From: Galbibacter pacificus
Lineage (GTDB): Bacteria; Bacteroidota; Bacteroidia; Flavobacteriales; Flavobacteriaceae
Length of the DNA: 64,000 nt
Assembly: GCF_029603155.1 (NCBI RefSeq)
Contig: NZ_JAPMUA010000007.1
Location: forward strand, 206,989-270,988
Reading direction: 5' to 3'
The notes below the pieces were generated by a model. It was not told the origin of the DNA and searched no databases. It saw only the letters and a program-made list of their open reading frames with translations. Below are positions 27,247-36,340 of the stretch, piece by piece; position 1 is the stretch's first letter, and every line of letters starts with the position of its first letter. A program made the translations under genes and the position numbers.

Positions 27247-27303
27247 GATTTTTTATGGTATAATTAGTCAATAGCCATAGTACAATCAAATACTATTCCA
27301 TAA

Positions 27304-27329
27304 AAAACCGAGGCATTTGCCCCGGTTTT
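27304..27329 (-). terminator. Terminator of the DPP IV gene
   Basis: The pair 27304-27314 and 27319-27329 forms an 11-bp stem with a 4-base loop and a single mismatch. The mismatch is an A-C pair on the plus strand but a G-U wobble on the minus strand, and T residues follow on the minus strand. It is 30 bp past the stop of the minus-strand peptidase gene. Confidence 0.75.
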
Positions 27330-27358
27330 ATCGTAAAAACAATGTTTATATTTAAAAC

Positions 27359-29590
27359 TTACTTGTTATGCTCCAATAGATAATTAGTAATGAGCGTATA
27401 CAAATGCCGTGATGTGTTCTGCCCTTCGTAAATACCATGCGAACGGTTGGGGTACACCATTAAATCAAACTGTTTGTTCTGCCGTATCAATTCATTTATT
27501 AAATATTCGGTGTTTTGGTAATGTACATTATCGTCTCCAGTGCCATGGACTACCAATAAATTCCCTTCCAAGTTTTTTGCATAAGTTACGGGCGATCCTT
27601 CTATAAAGTCTTCCTTATTCTCTTGCGGCAACCCCATATACCTTTCTTGATAAACATTATCGTAAAACAACTGGTTGGCAACCGCAGCAACGGCAATACC
27701 GGTTTTATAAACTTCCGGATATCTAAACATTAAATTCAATGTCATGGAGCCGCCACCGCTCCAGCCCCATACTGATATGCGGTCTGTATCTACAAAATTC
27801 CATTTTAAAACTTCTTTTGCGGCCAATGCTTGGTCTTTGGTGTTTACAACCCCTACTTTTCTGTAAATCGACTTACGCCAATTACTGCCCTTTAAAGAAG
27901 GCGTTCCACGGTTGTCCATTTTTATTAACACAAAACCCTGTTGTGCCAAAAACATATCGTACAAACCAATCCAGCTATCGGTTGCCATTTGCCCCCAAGG
28001 CTCGCCATATACATTAAACACTACGGGGTATTTTTTAGACGCATCAAAATTGGCAGGCTTTGTTATACGTCCGTCAATTTCAATTCCTTCGGAAGTGGTT
28101 ACCGTAAAAAATTCGGTGACGGGCATTTCCAAATTGCCCAGTTTTTGTTTTAGCCGCTCATTAGACACCAAGGTTATAATGGTGTTATGGTTTAGCAGGC
28201 TAATCAAGCGCGTGGTCCTTGGCGTATTAATATCTGTATGATTATGAATGGCATATTTGCCATTTGGGGCAATATTATAAGTGTTAATCCCACTGTACAA
28301 TTCGGGAGTCAACCTTTTTAAAGTCCCTTTTCCGTTTAACGGAACACTATACAAATACCGTTGCGTAGGATTGTCGGGCGAGGCACTAAAAAACAACTCT
28401 TTCTTTGAAACGCCATAAAACGATGCCACATCGTACTCGCCAGGCGTCAATACTACTTTTTCTCCGGTTTTAACATCAACTTTATAAACATGCCGCCATC
28501 CGTCGGTTTCTGTCATGCGCAAAAAGGCAGTGTTGTTACCGGTAAGCAACAATGTATTTCCGCCCCACTGGTTGGACGACACATCTGGATACCCAATATC
28601 CACCCACGTGTCTTCTGTTTCGGTATAGATTTTTTTGACCGAATTTGTAGACGGACGGTAGGTGTAGATATTTAGTTGGTTTTGTTTTCTGTTTATTTGC
28701 TGAATCAACAATAAATCGTTGTCTACCCATTGCATTCCGGGAAGGTAATGTTGCACCGGATCTCCCGGAATGGCTATCCAGTCTATTTTTTTAGAGGAAG
28801 TATTTACCACCGCCACTTTAGCACTCGATGGATCTTGCCCTACTTTTGGATATTGAACAGGAATTGGCTTTGAGTAAATGGAATCGGTATTGTTAATCAT
28901 GTAAAAAGTCCCGATTTTTGATGCATCCAACTGCCAAAAGGCAATGTGTTTTGCATCGGGGCTCCATGAGAAACCGTCGCGCATACCAAATTCCTCTTCA
29001 TACACCCAATCAAATGTACCGTTAATAATATCTTTGGTACCATCGGTAGTAAATTGTGTAATTTCTCCGGTATTAAAATCTTCTTTGTAAATATTAAAAT
29101 CGTGTACATAGGCAACGTACTTATTATCGTTTGAAAATTTGGCGAACATAAGCGACGATGACGGAAATTTCTTCCCTATTTGTTGCAACTTTTGGGTATC
29201 AAAATCGTATACCCAATAATCGCCTTTTGTATTAGACCTCCATACCCTGCTGGAATTTGTAAATATCAATACTTTGCTCTCGTCTTCAGAAAGGGTAAAA
29301 TCTTCAATAGGCAACGCTTTTGACGTTTCTGTAGAAGTTAATGCTTCCGCAGCAACAAACACCTCTTTTTTATTGTTTTTACTGATATATTTTATCAATT
29401 GGTCTTCTCCTTCATCGTTTTTTTCAATAGTTACAAAGGCATCGCCCCCAGATATCCACGAAATGGGCCGTTGGTAATCCCCCCGGTATTCCGAAGAATT
29501 ATAAATAGCATCCAATGTAAGCTTTTCCTGTGCCTGCGCTATGGTACAAACCGTTAGGAAAAAGTATAAAAGCCAGTTTATTTTTTTCAT
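27359..29590 (-). CDS. Dipeptidyl peptidase IV (S9B prolyl peptidase)
   Basis: The enzyme cleaves X-Pro or X-Ala dipeptides from peptide N-termini in the periplasm. The 743-residue product has a signal peptide (to TIAQAQ), an eight-blade-like N-terminal propeller including the substrate-binding Glu pair in FDWVYEEEFGMRDG, and a C-terminal alpha/beta-hydrolase domain. The catalytic Ser is in WGWSGGGSMT, the Asp in VVHGTGDDNVHYQN, and the His in PNRSHGIYE. Length is normal for the family. An Xaa-Pro aminopeptidase gene lies directly upstream with 18 bp spacing and likely shares the transcript. Confidence 0.96.
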   Translation of the reverse strand: MKKINWLLYFFLTVCTIAQAQEKLTLDAIYNSSEYRGDYQRPISWISGGDAFVTIEKNDEGEDQLIKYISKNNKKEVFVAAEALTSTETSKALPIEDFTLSEDESKVLIFTNSSRVWRSNTKGDYWVYDFDTQKLQQIGKKFPSSSLMFAKFSNDNKYVAYVHDFNIYKEDFNTGEITQFTTDGTKDIINGTFDWVYEEEFGMRDGFSWSPDAKHIAFWQLDASKIGTFYMINNTDSIYSKPIPVQYPKVGQDPSSAKVAVVNTSSKKIDWIAIPGDPVQHYLPGMQWVDNDLLLIQQINRKQNQLNIYTYRPSTNSVKKIYTETEDTWVDIGYPDVSSNQWGGNTLLLTGNNTAFLRMTETDGWRHVYKVDVKTGEKVVLTPGEYDVASFYGVSKKELFFSASPDNPTQRYLYSVPLNGKGTLKRLTPELYSGINTYNIAPNGKYAIHNHTDINTPRTTRLISLLNHNTIITLVSNERLKQKLGNLEMPVTEFFTVTTSEGIEIDGRITKPANFDASKKYPVVFNVYGEPWGQMATDSWIGLYDMFLAQQGFVLIKMDNRGTPSLKGSNWRKSIYRKVGVVNTKDQALAAKEVLKWNFVDTDRISVWGWSGGGSMTLNLMFRYPEVYKTGIAVAAVANQLFYDNVYQERYMGLPQENKEDFIEGSPVTYAKNLEGNLLVVHGTGDDNVHYQNTEYLINELIRQNKQFDLMVYPNRSHGIYEGQNTSRHLYTLITNYLLEHNK

Positions 29591-29608
29591 TTTTATCTAG
29601 TAAGTTTA

Positions 29609-30997
29609 TTAAATAGCATTTTTGAGTGCTTCAACGTCATCGACGGTTTTTGCCAATGGGTTGCCCAATAACTTGCTACCGTTTTTGGTTATTAAAAAAT
29701 CTTCTTCAATACGGATGCCGCCAAAATCCTTAAATTTTTCAACGGCAGCATAATTCACAAAATCGGCATATTTATTTTGGGCTTTCCAGGCATCAATTAA
29801 AAACGGATTGAAATATATACCGGGCTCTACCGTAATTACAAAGCCTTCTTGCAGTTCTTTTCCCAACCGCAGCGACTTTAAGCCAAATACCGTACTTTTT
29901 TCCAAGCTATCGGTATAGCCTACATAGGGTTCGCCAAGGTTTTCCATATCGTGCACGTCAAGGCCCATCATATGCCCCAGACCGCATTGAAAAAACAAGG
30001 TATGTGCCCCGGCATGTACGGCTTCGTCTGTATTTCCCTTCATGAGCCCCATTCCTTTTAATCCTTCTACCAATTTGGATGCCGCCAATAAATGCACGTC
30101 CTTAAAGCGCACGCCCGGCTCTAATGTTTCTATGGCCGAGTTGTGCGCATACAGCACGATGTTGTATACTTCTTTTTGCAGATCGGTAAAACGCGCTGCC
30201 GAGGGGAATGTGCGCGTCATGTCGCCCGCATAGCCCATGCTGGTTTCTGCACCGCAATCGCACAATACCAAATTGCCGTTTTTAATTTTATTTTCGGTGG
30301 CATGGTTGTGCAAATACTGCCCGTTGGTTGTAAGGATGATGGGAAACGAAATGTTCCCGCCACCACCAATGGCTATGGCCTGTAAATCGCCTGCAATTTC
30401 CTTTTCGGTTTTACCGGCCACGGCATTTTGCATGGCATAGGTATGCATGGCAGCGGTTGTATTTACCGCTTTATGGATCTGCTCTACCTCAATGGCCTCT
30501 TTTATTTCACGCTGGGCCACCACGGCCTTGATAAAGGGAACCGAGCATTTTTTTTCTACTTCGGAAACCGGGATATTCAAGAATTGGCATATCTGGACAA
30601 CCGTTGCAGGGCGGTATGGCGGCAAATAATGAACGGCCTCCCGTTGTTGGGCCTTCTGGACATATGAAGCCAACTCCTTTAACGGTCTTACCGTTTTTAT
30701 GCCAGCCTTTGCGGCCAATTCTTCCAATGGTGTTACGGCACCGATCCAAACTATTTCTTCGGGTGTCGGGTTGTTGCCAAAAAGGATTTCTTCATCGTTT
30801 TCAATATCAATTACAAAATAAACATCGGGAATATTAATGCCCGTGTAGTATAAAAAAGTACTGTCCTGGCGGAAGGGGTACCAATTGTCCTTGCAGTTCA
30901 TCCCGCTTTCCCCGTTTCCAGGAAAAAGCAAGACACCTTTTTTTAAATTGGACTTTAATGTTGCCCTTCTGGCTATATAAACTTCTTGTGAAAACAT
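29609..30997 (-). CDS. Xaa-Pro aminopeptidase (M24B, aminopeptidase P)
   Basis: The enzyme removes the N-terminal residue from peptides with Pro in second position. The 462-residue product has the N-terminal creatinase-like domain (ATLKSNLKKGVLLFPGNGES) and the C-terminal pita-bread metallopeptidase domain. The metal ligands are visible: LVLCDCGAETSMGYAGDMTRTF, GLGHMMGLDVHDMENLG, ITVEPGIYF and GIRIEEDFLIT. The start was set at ATG 30997 (MFSQEVYIARR); an in-frame TTG at 31039 would add 14 residues not seen in the family. It is adjacent to DPP IV, which also targets proline peptides. Confidence 0.95.
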   Translation of the reverse strand: MFSQEVYIARRATLKSNLKKGVLLFPGNGESGMNCKDNWYPFRQDSTFLYYTGINIPDVYFVIDIENDEEILFGNNPTPEEIVWIGAVTPLEELAAKAGIKTVRPLKELASYVQKAQQREAVHYLPPYRPATVVQICQFLNIPVSEVEKKCSVPFIKAVVAQREIKEAIEVEQIHKAVNTTAAMHTYAMQNAVAGKTEKEIAGDLQAIAIGGGGNISFPIILTTNGQYLHNHATENKIKNGNLVLCDCGAETSMGYAGDMTRTFPSAARFTDLQKEVYNIVLYAHNSAIETLEPGVRFKDVHLLAASKLVEGLKGMGLMKGNTDEAVHAGAHTLFFQCGLGHMMGLDVHDMENLGEPYVGYTDSLEKSTVFGLKSLRLGKELQEGFVITVEPGIYFNPFLIDAWKAQNKYADFVNYAAVEKFKDFGGIRIEEDFLITKNGSKLLGNPLAKTVDDVEALKNAI

Positions 30998-31372
30998 AGA
31001 TTTATGGTTTATGGGAATAAAATCTTTCAAATTTGACAATAATACGGGGGTTTCGCAACAATTTAAGGTGTTAAGGTTAATTTAGTATCATTTCCGGTTA
31101 ATATTTGTAGTTTTATAAGAAGCTAAGGGAAATAATTTATTTATACCGGGGTAATGAGCACTGCTCTGGCTTTCCCATGCACTGCTCTGGCTTTTTTGCC
31201 AGTAAACTGGCAAATCCCCCATTGCTGTACTAATCCACGAAATAAGAACTGATTTATATTTTTTCGTAAACGGATCGCTTTTTATGTCTCGGCAATATTA
31301 TATATGCACACTCCTGCAAGATTGAAAAAAACCTTGCAGGCCATAGGGTAGTTTTTGTTTTTTCAGAATACT
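30998..31372. other. Gene-free stretch with a short tandem repeat
   Basis: No gene is visible over about 375 bp. A 16-bp sequence, GCACTGCTCTGGCTTT, occurs twice in tandem at 31158-31173 and 31179-31194. An imperfect stem CCTGCAAG/CTTGCAGG lies at 31313-31340, near the end of the M20 gene, without a T-run on the relevant strand. The promoter of the aminopeptidase operon should be near 31000-31100. Confidence 0.5.
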
Positions 31373-32761
31373 TTACCTGCTCAATTCGGTAAAGTATTTA
31401 TAAAAATATGGTATGGTCTCAATGCCTTTTAAATAATTCCATATGCCGTAATGCTCGTTGGGCGAATGTATGGCATCGCTATTGAGGCCAAAGCCCATTA
31501 ATATAGTCTTGCTTTTCAATTCCTTTTCAAACAGAGAAACAATAGGGATACTCCCACCGCTACGTTGCGGGATGGGCGTTTTGCCAAAGGTTTCCTCGTA
31601 TGCCCTGCTTGCCGCCTGGTACCCTGTGCTGTCTATAGGCGTGACATATGGATGCCCGCCGTGGTGGGGTTTTACAATAACTTTTACCCCTGCCGGTGCC
31701 AAGCTTTCAAAATATGCCTGAAACAGATCGGTTATTTCCCGCCAATCTTGGTGCGGTACCAACCGCATGGATATTTTGGCCGATGCCTTGCTGGCAATTA
31801 TCGTTTTGGCACCTTCGCCAATATAACCGCCCCATATTCCATTTACATCCAGTGTCGGGCGGATGCTGCTACGCTCGTTGGTGGTATAGTCTTTTTCGCC
31901 ATACACATCGTTTATGGCCAATGCTTTTTTATAATCTTCCAATGAGAAAGGTGCCTTTTCCATTTCGGCGCGCTCTTCTACAGAAAGTTCATCTACTTTA
32001 TCGTAAAAACCGGGAATGGTAATATGGTTGTTTTCGTCGTGCAATGTGGCTATCATTTTATTGAGCACGTTAATGGGGTTGGCCACCGCACCGCCGTACA
32101 AGCCGCTGTGCAAATCACGGTTGGGGCCTATTACTTCTACTTCAACATAACTTAAGCCGCGCAAGCCTGTGGTAATGGACGGGACGTCTTTGGCTATCAT
32201 TCCGGTATCGGAAATCAGGATAACATCGTTGGACAGCTTTTCCCGGCTGTTGATAATAAACCATTCCAGGCTTTCGGACCCCACTTCTTCTTCTCCTTCA
32301 ATCATAAATTTCACGTTACAGGGAAGGTTTCCTGTTTGCGTCATGTATTCCAAGGCTTTTACATGCATGTACATTTGCCCTTTGTCGTCACAGGCACCTC
32401 GTGCAAAAATAGCTCCTTCGGGATGCAGTTCGGTTTCTTTTATTATTGGTTCAAAAGGAGGCGATTCCCATAAATCTATGGGATCTGGTGGCTGTACATC
32501 ATAATGGCCATATACCAAAACCGTGGGAAGTGTTTTATCTATTATCTTTTCTCCATAGACAATTGGATATCCGGGAGTTTCGCAAATCTCGACATGATCG
32601 CAACCTGCCCTTTCCAGTGCATTTTTAACGGCATCGGCAGTATTAAGGACGTCTTGGGAGAAAGCTGGATCGGCACTAACCGATGGCATTTTTAATAATT
32701 CTATAAGTTCTGATATGAATCGATCCCTGTGCGTATCGATATACGACTTTATATTTTCCAT
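31373..32761 (-). CDS. M20 family dipeptidase
   Basis: The 462-residue cytoplasmic zinc peptidase has the canonical blocks VLVYGHYDVQPPD (His and catalytic Asp, about 82-94), ARGACDDKGQ (bridging Asp), IEGEEEVGS (catalytic and metal Glu), LISDTGM, and the dimerisation-domain DLHSGLYGG motif. The C-terminal GFGLNSDAIHSPNEHYG carries the last metal-binding His. Related enzymes cleave dipeptides such as carnosine or those left by DPP IV. It stands just before the tRNA-Leu gene, upstream of the island, and with the two proline peptidases makes a peptide-utilisation neighbourhood. Confidence 0.95.
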   Translation of the reverse strand: MENIKSYIDTHRDRFISELIELLKMPSVSADPAFSQDVLNTADAVKNALERAGCDHVEICETPGYPIVYGEKIIDKTLPTVLVYGHYDVQPPDPIDLWESPPFEPIIKETELHPEGAIFARGACDDKGQMYMHVKALEYMTQTGNLPCNVKFMIEGEEEVGSESLEWFIINSREKLSNDVILISDTGMIAKDVPSITTGLRGLSYVEVEVIGPNRDLHSGLYGGAVANPINVLNKMIATLHDENNHITIPGFYDKVDELSVEERAEMEKAPFSLEDYKKALAINDVYGEKDYTTNERSSIRPTLDVNGIWGGYIGEGAKTIIASKASAKISMRLVPHQDWREITDLFQAYFESLAPAGVKVIVKPHHGGHPYVTPIDSTGYQAASRAYEETFGKTPIPQRSGGSIPIVSLFEKELKSKTILMGFGLNSDAIHSPNEHYGIWNYLKGIETIPYFYKYFTELSR

Positions 32762-32818
32762 GAAGTATTTTGTTGTAAAATCAAATGTACAAAAAAAGAA
32801 GTTTTTTTGATTATAAAG

Positions 32819-32848
32819 TTTGAATATTCAAAAATTGAATTATATTTG
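32819..32848 (+). promoter_or_regulatory. Promoter of tRNA-Leu
   Basis: TTTG at 32819-32822 and TATATTTG at 32841-32848 are separated by 18 bp, matching the Bacteroidota promoter form TTTG-N18/19-TAnnTTTG. It lies 112 bp before the mature tRNA 5' end, so a leader would be processed away. It is the best two-box promoter match seen in the window. Confidence 0.6.
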
Positions 32849-32960
32849 CACCCACAAATTCGTCGCGGGTATAATACGTGCCCTTTATGGTACAGGCGGG
32901 GAATTGACAGACAGATTGGACTTAGTAATTAAGCCAAAAAAGTTCATAAAAATATAAAAT

Positions 32961-33042
32961 GCGGGTGTGGTGGAATTGGTAGACACGCCAGACTTAGGAT
33001 CTGGTGCCGCAAGGTGTGAAGGTTCGAGTCCTTTCACCCGCA
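32961..33042 (+). tRNA. tRNA-Leu(UAG)
   Basis: The acceptor stem GCGGGTG pairs with CACCCGC (33035-33041) with discriminator A; CCA is not encoded. The D-arm region, an anticodon stem CCAGA/TCTGG enclosing CTTAGGA (anticodon TAG at 32995-32997), a long variable arm (TGCC-GCAA-GGTG) and a T-arm with GGTTCGAGTCC are all present. A long variable arm and UAG anticodon identify leucine. Its 3' part is repeated at 63821-63878, making it the integration site of the downstream island. Confidence 0.96.
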
Positions 33043-33043
33043 C
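33010..33043 (+). repeat. Left island attachment site (attL)
   Basis: The last 34 bp of the tRNA-Leu region (variable arm, T-arm, acceptor 3' strand) are identical to 63845-63878. The similarity continues leftward with three mismatches to 32986 (63821 on the other side). This marks the probable crossover region. Confidence 0.85.
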
Positions 33044-33076
33044 AAAAAGCTCTCAAATTTTTGGGAGCTTTTTTTA
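33044..33076 (+). terminator. Terminator of tRNA-Leu
   Basis: AGCTCTCAAA and TTTGGGAGCT form a stem with one G-U wobble, flanked by A and T tracts and followed by seven T residues on the plus strand. It starts directly after the tRNA 3' end, inside the island boundary. Confidence 0.8.
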
Positions 33077-33295
33077 TTTGGGTACAACAAATCACCGATT
33101 TTCAGCTTTCTAATTTTATTTCCAGCTTTCTGCTACCATTTTACTTTTGTCATTCTTCCATTAATTATTAGTCAAATACCTCAGATTATCAAAAATACGT
33201 TGGATTAACCTCCTCTCGTTGGTAACGTGGAGTTGCTACTTTTACTCGGACATAAAATTTAAGACTGTTTGTTATAAAACAAATATCTTAGAAAC

Positions 33296-33580
33296 ATGAA
33301 AAAACGATATTACAGTCCTGAATTAAAGGAGCAAGCAGTTCGGTTAAGTTACCAACGAGAGAATATAAAAGAATTAGCAGACGAGTTGGGTTTAGAAGTC
33401 CAAAGGATTTATAAATGGCGAAAGGCAGCCAGAACAACAATATCTCCTAAGCCAGAAAAAGCAGTGCCTGATGACACATTAGAGGTTAAAAGACTGCGCA
33501 AAGCTCTTAGAGAAAAGGAACTTGAACTTGAGATATTAAAAAAGGCCGTGCACATCTTCTCCAAGAGCGATGGGAATTGA
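33296..33580 (+). CDS. IS3-family OrfA (first, truncated copy)
   Basis: The 94-residue product is the helix-turn-helix and leucine-zipper half of an IS3 transposase: RYYSPELKEQAVRLSYQREN, LADELGLEVQRIYKWRKA and LRKALREKELELEILKKAVHIF. It normally works with OrfB through translational frameshifting. Its OrfB partner downstream is broken in several places, so the element is dead. The left inverted repeat could not be located with confidence upstream. Confidence 0.88.
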   Translation: MKKRYYSPELKEQAVRLSYQRENIKELADELGLEVQRIYKWRKAARTTISPKPEKAVPDDTLEVKRLRKALREKELELEILKKAVHIFSKSDGN

Positions 33581-33599
33581 AAATCAGCGTAAGCTAAAT

Positions 33600-34390
33600 C
33601 TATGGATTTATAGCCAGCTATAAACATTTATATCCTACCCAAGAGGATGTGCAAGGTATTTAAAGTCAGTAGGAGTAGTTTTTATAGATGGTATACGGCT
33701 GGACCCTCAAAACGAAGATTGGAACTTAGCCTATTTACGGATTTGATTAAAACGGAATTTGACCAGAGCAAAAAACGATATGGCTCTACACGAATAGCAG
33801 AAAAACTTAAACGTAAAGGCTACTGTATATCCAGGTTTAGAGTAGCTAAAATTATGAGGGCTAATAATTGGGTAAGCAAACACAAAAGAAAATTTAAAGC
33901 TCCCACCGATTCAAATCACAGTTATCCGGTTTGCAGAAATTTATTGAACAGAAACTTTAATCCCAGTAGATTAAATGAAGCTTGGGTTAGCGATATTACC
34001 TATATCCAAACCAATCAAGGGTGGTTATACCTAACCACAATTATTGATTTGTTTGACAGGCAGGTAATAGGTTGGTCATTAAGTACAAGTAAGTTTACAT
34101 ACCGATCAAACTATTATTCCAGCCTGGAAAATGGCTATAAGCAAGCGTATTATAAACATGGATTTAATATTTCACTCAGATCGTGGGATACAATACGCCT
34201 CAAAAACATTTAGAACTTTTATTAAATCCAATCCTTTGGTAACTCAATCTATGAGTAGAAAGGGAAATTGTTGGGATAATTCAGTTGCTGAATCCTTCTT
34301 TAAAACATTAAAGGTAGAGCTTGTTTATGATGATGATTTTAAAACTATAGAGCAGGCTAAAACCGCTGTTTTTGAGTACATCGAAATATG
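33600..34390 (+). pseudogene. IS3-family OrfB remnant, frameshifted and interrupted
   Basis: Homologous segments appear in three frames: YGFIASYKHLYPT (about 33607-33645), then MCKVFKVSRSSFYRW through the catalytic SDITYIQTNQGWLYLTTIIDLFDRQVIGWSLS, and from about 34130 NMDLIFHSDRGIQYAS with GNCWDNSVAESFFKTLKVE. The first and last catalytic acidic residues (WVSD and AES) and the middle HSDRG survive but in different frames. The C-terminus is lost where a second IS3-family element begins at 34391. It has two frameshifts, near 33645 and 34110. Confidence 0.85.
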
Positions 34391-34474
34391 TGACCTCCTC
34401 CCATTAAATCAGACTGATAAAAACTAGAGTATTTCTGGCAAATAAATATTTAACTTTAAATAAATTATTTGCTT

Positions 34475-34789
34475 ATGAAACGATCAAAATATACCGAGTC
34501 GCAGATTGTATTTGCGATAAAACAGGTTGAGACTGGAACACGTCTTTCTGAGGTCTGTCGCAAGATGGGAATCAGCGAGGCTACCTTTTACAATTGGAAG
34601 AAAAAATACGGTGGTCTGGGTGTCTCTGAACTGAGAAGGCTTAAAAACTTGGAGGAGGAGAATGCGCAGCTTAAAAAGCTTGTAGCTGATTTAAGTCTTG
34701 ACAAGCAGATTCTTCAGGACGTACTTAAAAAAAGTTCTGAGGCCGTCTCGAAAACGGGAGATGGTCAGCAATATTCGTATGGAATATAA
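34475..34789 (+). CDS. IS3-family OrfA (second copy)
   Basis: The protein of about 104 residues has KYTESQIVFAIKQVETG, a helix-turn-helix (LSEVCRKMGISEATFYNWKKKYGG) and a leucine zipper (LRRLKNLEEENAQLKKL). The ATG at 34475 is used; an in-frame TTG at 34469 precedes it. The reading frame overlaps OrfB, which is entered at an A7 tract (34727-34733). OrfB lies one base forward of OrfA, so fusion needs a +1 (or -2) shift rather than the usual -1. Confidence 0.9.
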   Translation: MKRSKYTESQIVFAIKQVETGTRLSEVCRKMGISEATFYNWKKKYGGLGVSELRRLKNLEEENAQLKKLVADLSLDKQILQDVLKKSSEAVSKTGDGQQYSYGI

Positions 34790-35597
34790 TATTTCCATCA
34801 ACCGTTGTGTACGCCTAATATTGCTGCACAAAAGCGTTTTTTATTATACACCCAAAGAACGTGGAGATGAATTGCTGCGTATGAGAATGAAAGAAATAGC
34901 AGCAACACGGGTACGCTATGGGTTTTGGAGGATCTATATCTTGCTTCGCCGGGAAGGCTTTATGGATAATCATAAACGCGTTTATAGAGTGTATTGCGAA
35001 GAAGGTTTAAACCTCAGATCTAAGAGACCTAAAAGAAGTCGGTGTGCAGCCCATAGACAGCCTGCTCTTGGTAATGCCTCTAGTTTACATGAGTGCTGGA
35101 GTATGGATTTTGTGACAGATCAACTCTACGACGGAAGCCGTTTCAGGGCCTTAACTGTAGTAGATAATTATAGTCGTAAATGTTTAGCTATATATGCAGG
35201 AAAATCCCTTAAAGGAAGTGATGTTGTTGGGGTGATGGATAATTTAGTTACTAGTGCAAGAGTTTATTCTAAACGCATAAAAGTAGATAATAGAAGTGAA
35301 TTTATCAGTAAAGTATTGGATAAATGGGCTTATGAAAACAATGTTGAATTATACTTCTCAAGACCCGGAAAACCTACTGATAATCCATTTATAGAAAGCT
35401 TCAATGGATCTTTCAGAGATGAATGTTTAAATACAAACTGGTTCTTCTCTTGGGAAGATGCTCAAGAAAAGTTCGATATTTGGAGGGAAGACTATAACGG
35501 GTTTAGACCACACAGCTCATTGGGTGACATGTCACCCAATGAGTACATTGAAATCAATGAAAATAGCCCAGATTCTCTAGTTATGACCAGTACCTAA
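34698..35597 (+). CDS. IS3-family OrfB transposase (second copy)
   Basis: The frame encodes the rve integrase domain with DDE residues in ECWSMDFVTDQL (first Asp), RIKVDNRSEFISK (second Asp) and NPFIESFNGSFRDECLN (Glu). The middle motif is normally DNGxEF; here it is DNRSEF, and the Gly to Arg change may weaken activity. The C-terminal YNGFRPHSSLGDMSPNEY is complete. The real start of the OrfB part is within the A7 overlap or reached through frameshifting; the first ATG shown at 34698 need not be used. Confidence 0.9.
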   Translation: MTSRFFRTYLKKVLRPSRKREMVSNIRMEYNISINRCVRLILLHKSVFYYTPKERGDELLRMRMKEIAATRVRYGFWRIYILLRREGFMDNHKRVYRVYCEEGLNLRSKRPKRSRCAAHRQPALGNASSLHECWSMDFVTDQLYDGSRFRALTVVDNYSRKCLAIYAGKSLKGSDVVGVMDNLVTSARVYSKRIKVDNRSEFISKVLDKWAYENNVELYFSRPGKPTDNPFIESFNGSFRDECLNTNWFFSWEDAQEKFDIWREDYNGFRPHSSLGDMSPNEYIEINENSPDSLVMTST

Positions 35598-35691
35598 ATA
35601 TGGGAGGAGGTCAATAGCCCACCTACAATTTATTGCTAAAAAGGCACAAGTGATAAATTAAAAACATCTCATTTACAAATGAAAATTGGTG

Positions 35692-36276
35692 TCAGAACTT
35701 ATAATTAAATCCCAGTAATATATTATCTCGATTGGATGTAAATGTAATTTCCATACGCTCCTTTCGATATTCATTCGTAAATAAATAACTACTACCAACA
35801 CCTATTGCCGCTCCCACCAAGACATCTAATATATCATGCTGATCTGCATAGATTCTACTATATCCTGTGAACGCAGCTAAAGTATATGCGGGTATTCCAT
35901 ACTTCCAACCATATCTTTTTTGAATAAAAGCCGCACTCTGAAATGTCGTGGAGGTATGCCCTGATGGAAAAGAATTATTATTAGCTTCATTGGGTCGTGG
36001 TTTAGTAATAGCTAGTTTTAATCCAAAAGTCATAGCTTCATTTACGGCTAAACCTTTTAAGAACTGCCAAGACCCTTGTTTATCACCTATGATAAGGGTT
36101 GATCCCAATGAAATAGCTGGCATCGCATACAAAAGAATATCTCCTGAAGTTTCAATCGCTTTTTCTTGTGAATACAATCTCAAATTCCAAAAGCAAGCAA
36201 AATAGATAAAAAATATAAAACACTTCTGAATTTTAAAATAGAAGATTTTGGTAGTAGAATTAAAAAGATAATACAT
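35692..36276 (-). CDS. PAP2-family membrane phosphatase (block A)
   Basis: The 194-residue protein carries the three PAP2 motifs: KLAITKPRP, NSFPSGHTSTTF and SRIYADQHDILDVLVG, so the active site looks complete. Enzymes of this type remove phosphate from lipid phosphates such as phosphatidic acid, undecaprenyl diphosphate or lipid A. The tail ends in ILLGFNYKF, an outer-membrane-like final strand, which is unusual. Upstream is an island-type promoter (36341-36383) with CTTTAG repeats, so it is probably controlled by the island response regulator. A second, related PAP2 gene lies at 49741. Confidence 0.88.
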   Translation of the reverse strand: MYYLFNSTTKIFYFKIQKCFIFFIYFACFWNLRLYSQEKAIETSGDILLYAMPAISLGSTLIIGDKQGSWQFLKGLAVNEAMTFGLKLAITKPRPNEANNNSFPSGHTSTTFQSAAFIQKRYGWKYGIPAYTLAAFTGYSRIYADQHDILDVLVGAAIGVGSSYLFTNEYRKERMEITFTSNRDNILLGFNYKF

Positions 36277-36340
36277 GAGGTAATGCTATCAGTTAAGTAA
36301 TTTTAATATAATAGGCATGCTTATTTTAGGATTAAGTATC

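Larger units (their letters stand above)
34391..35613 (+). mobile_element. IS3-family insertion sequence (second copy, nearly intact)
   Basis: Perfect 14-bp inverted ends TGACCTCCTCCCAT (34391-34404) and the complement at 35600-35613 bound a 1223-bp element with OrfA and OrfB. It is inserted into the C-terminal part of the preceding IS3-type OrfB. The flanking triplets ATG and ATA do not form a perfect target duplication, which suggests either later mutation or rearrangement. The OrfB type (LRPSRKRE, SMDFVTD) places it near the IS407/IS51-like groups. Confidence 0.9.

Noticed and set aside
31313..31340. Terminator CCTGCAAG/CTTGCAGG after the M20 gene
   Set aside because: No T-run follows on the minus strand, and the loop is long.
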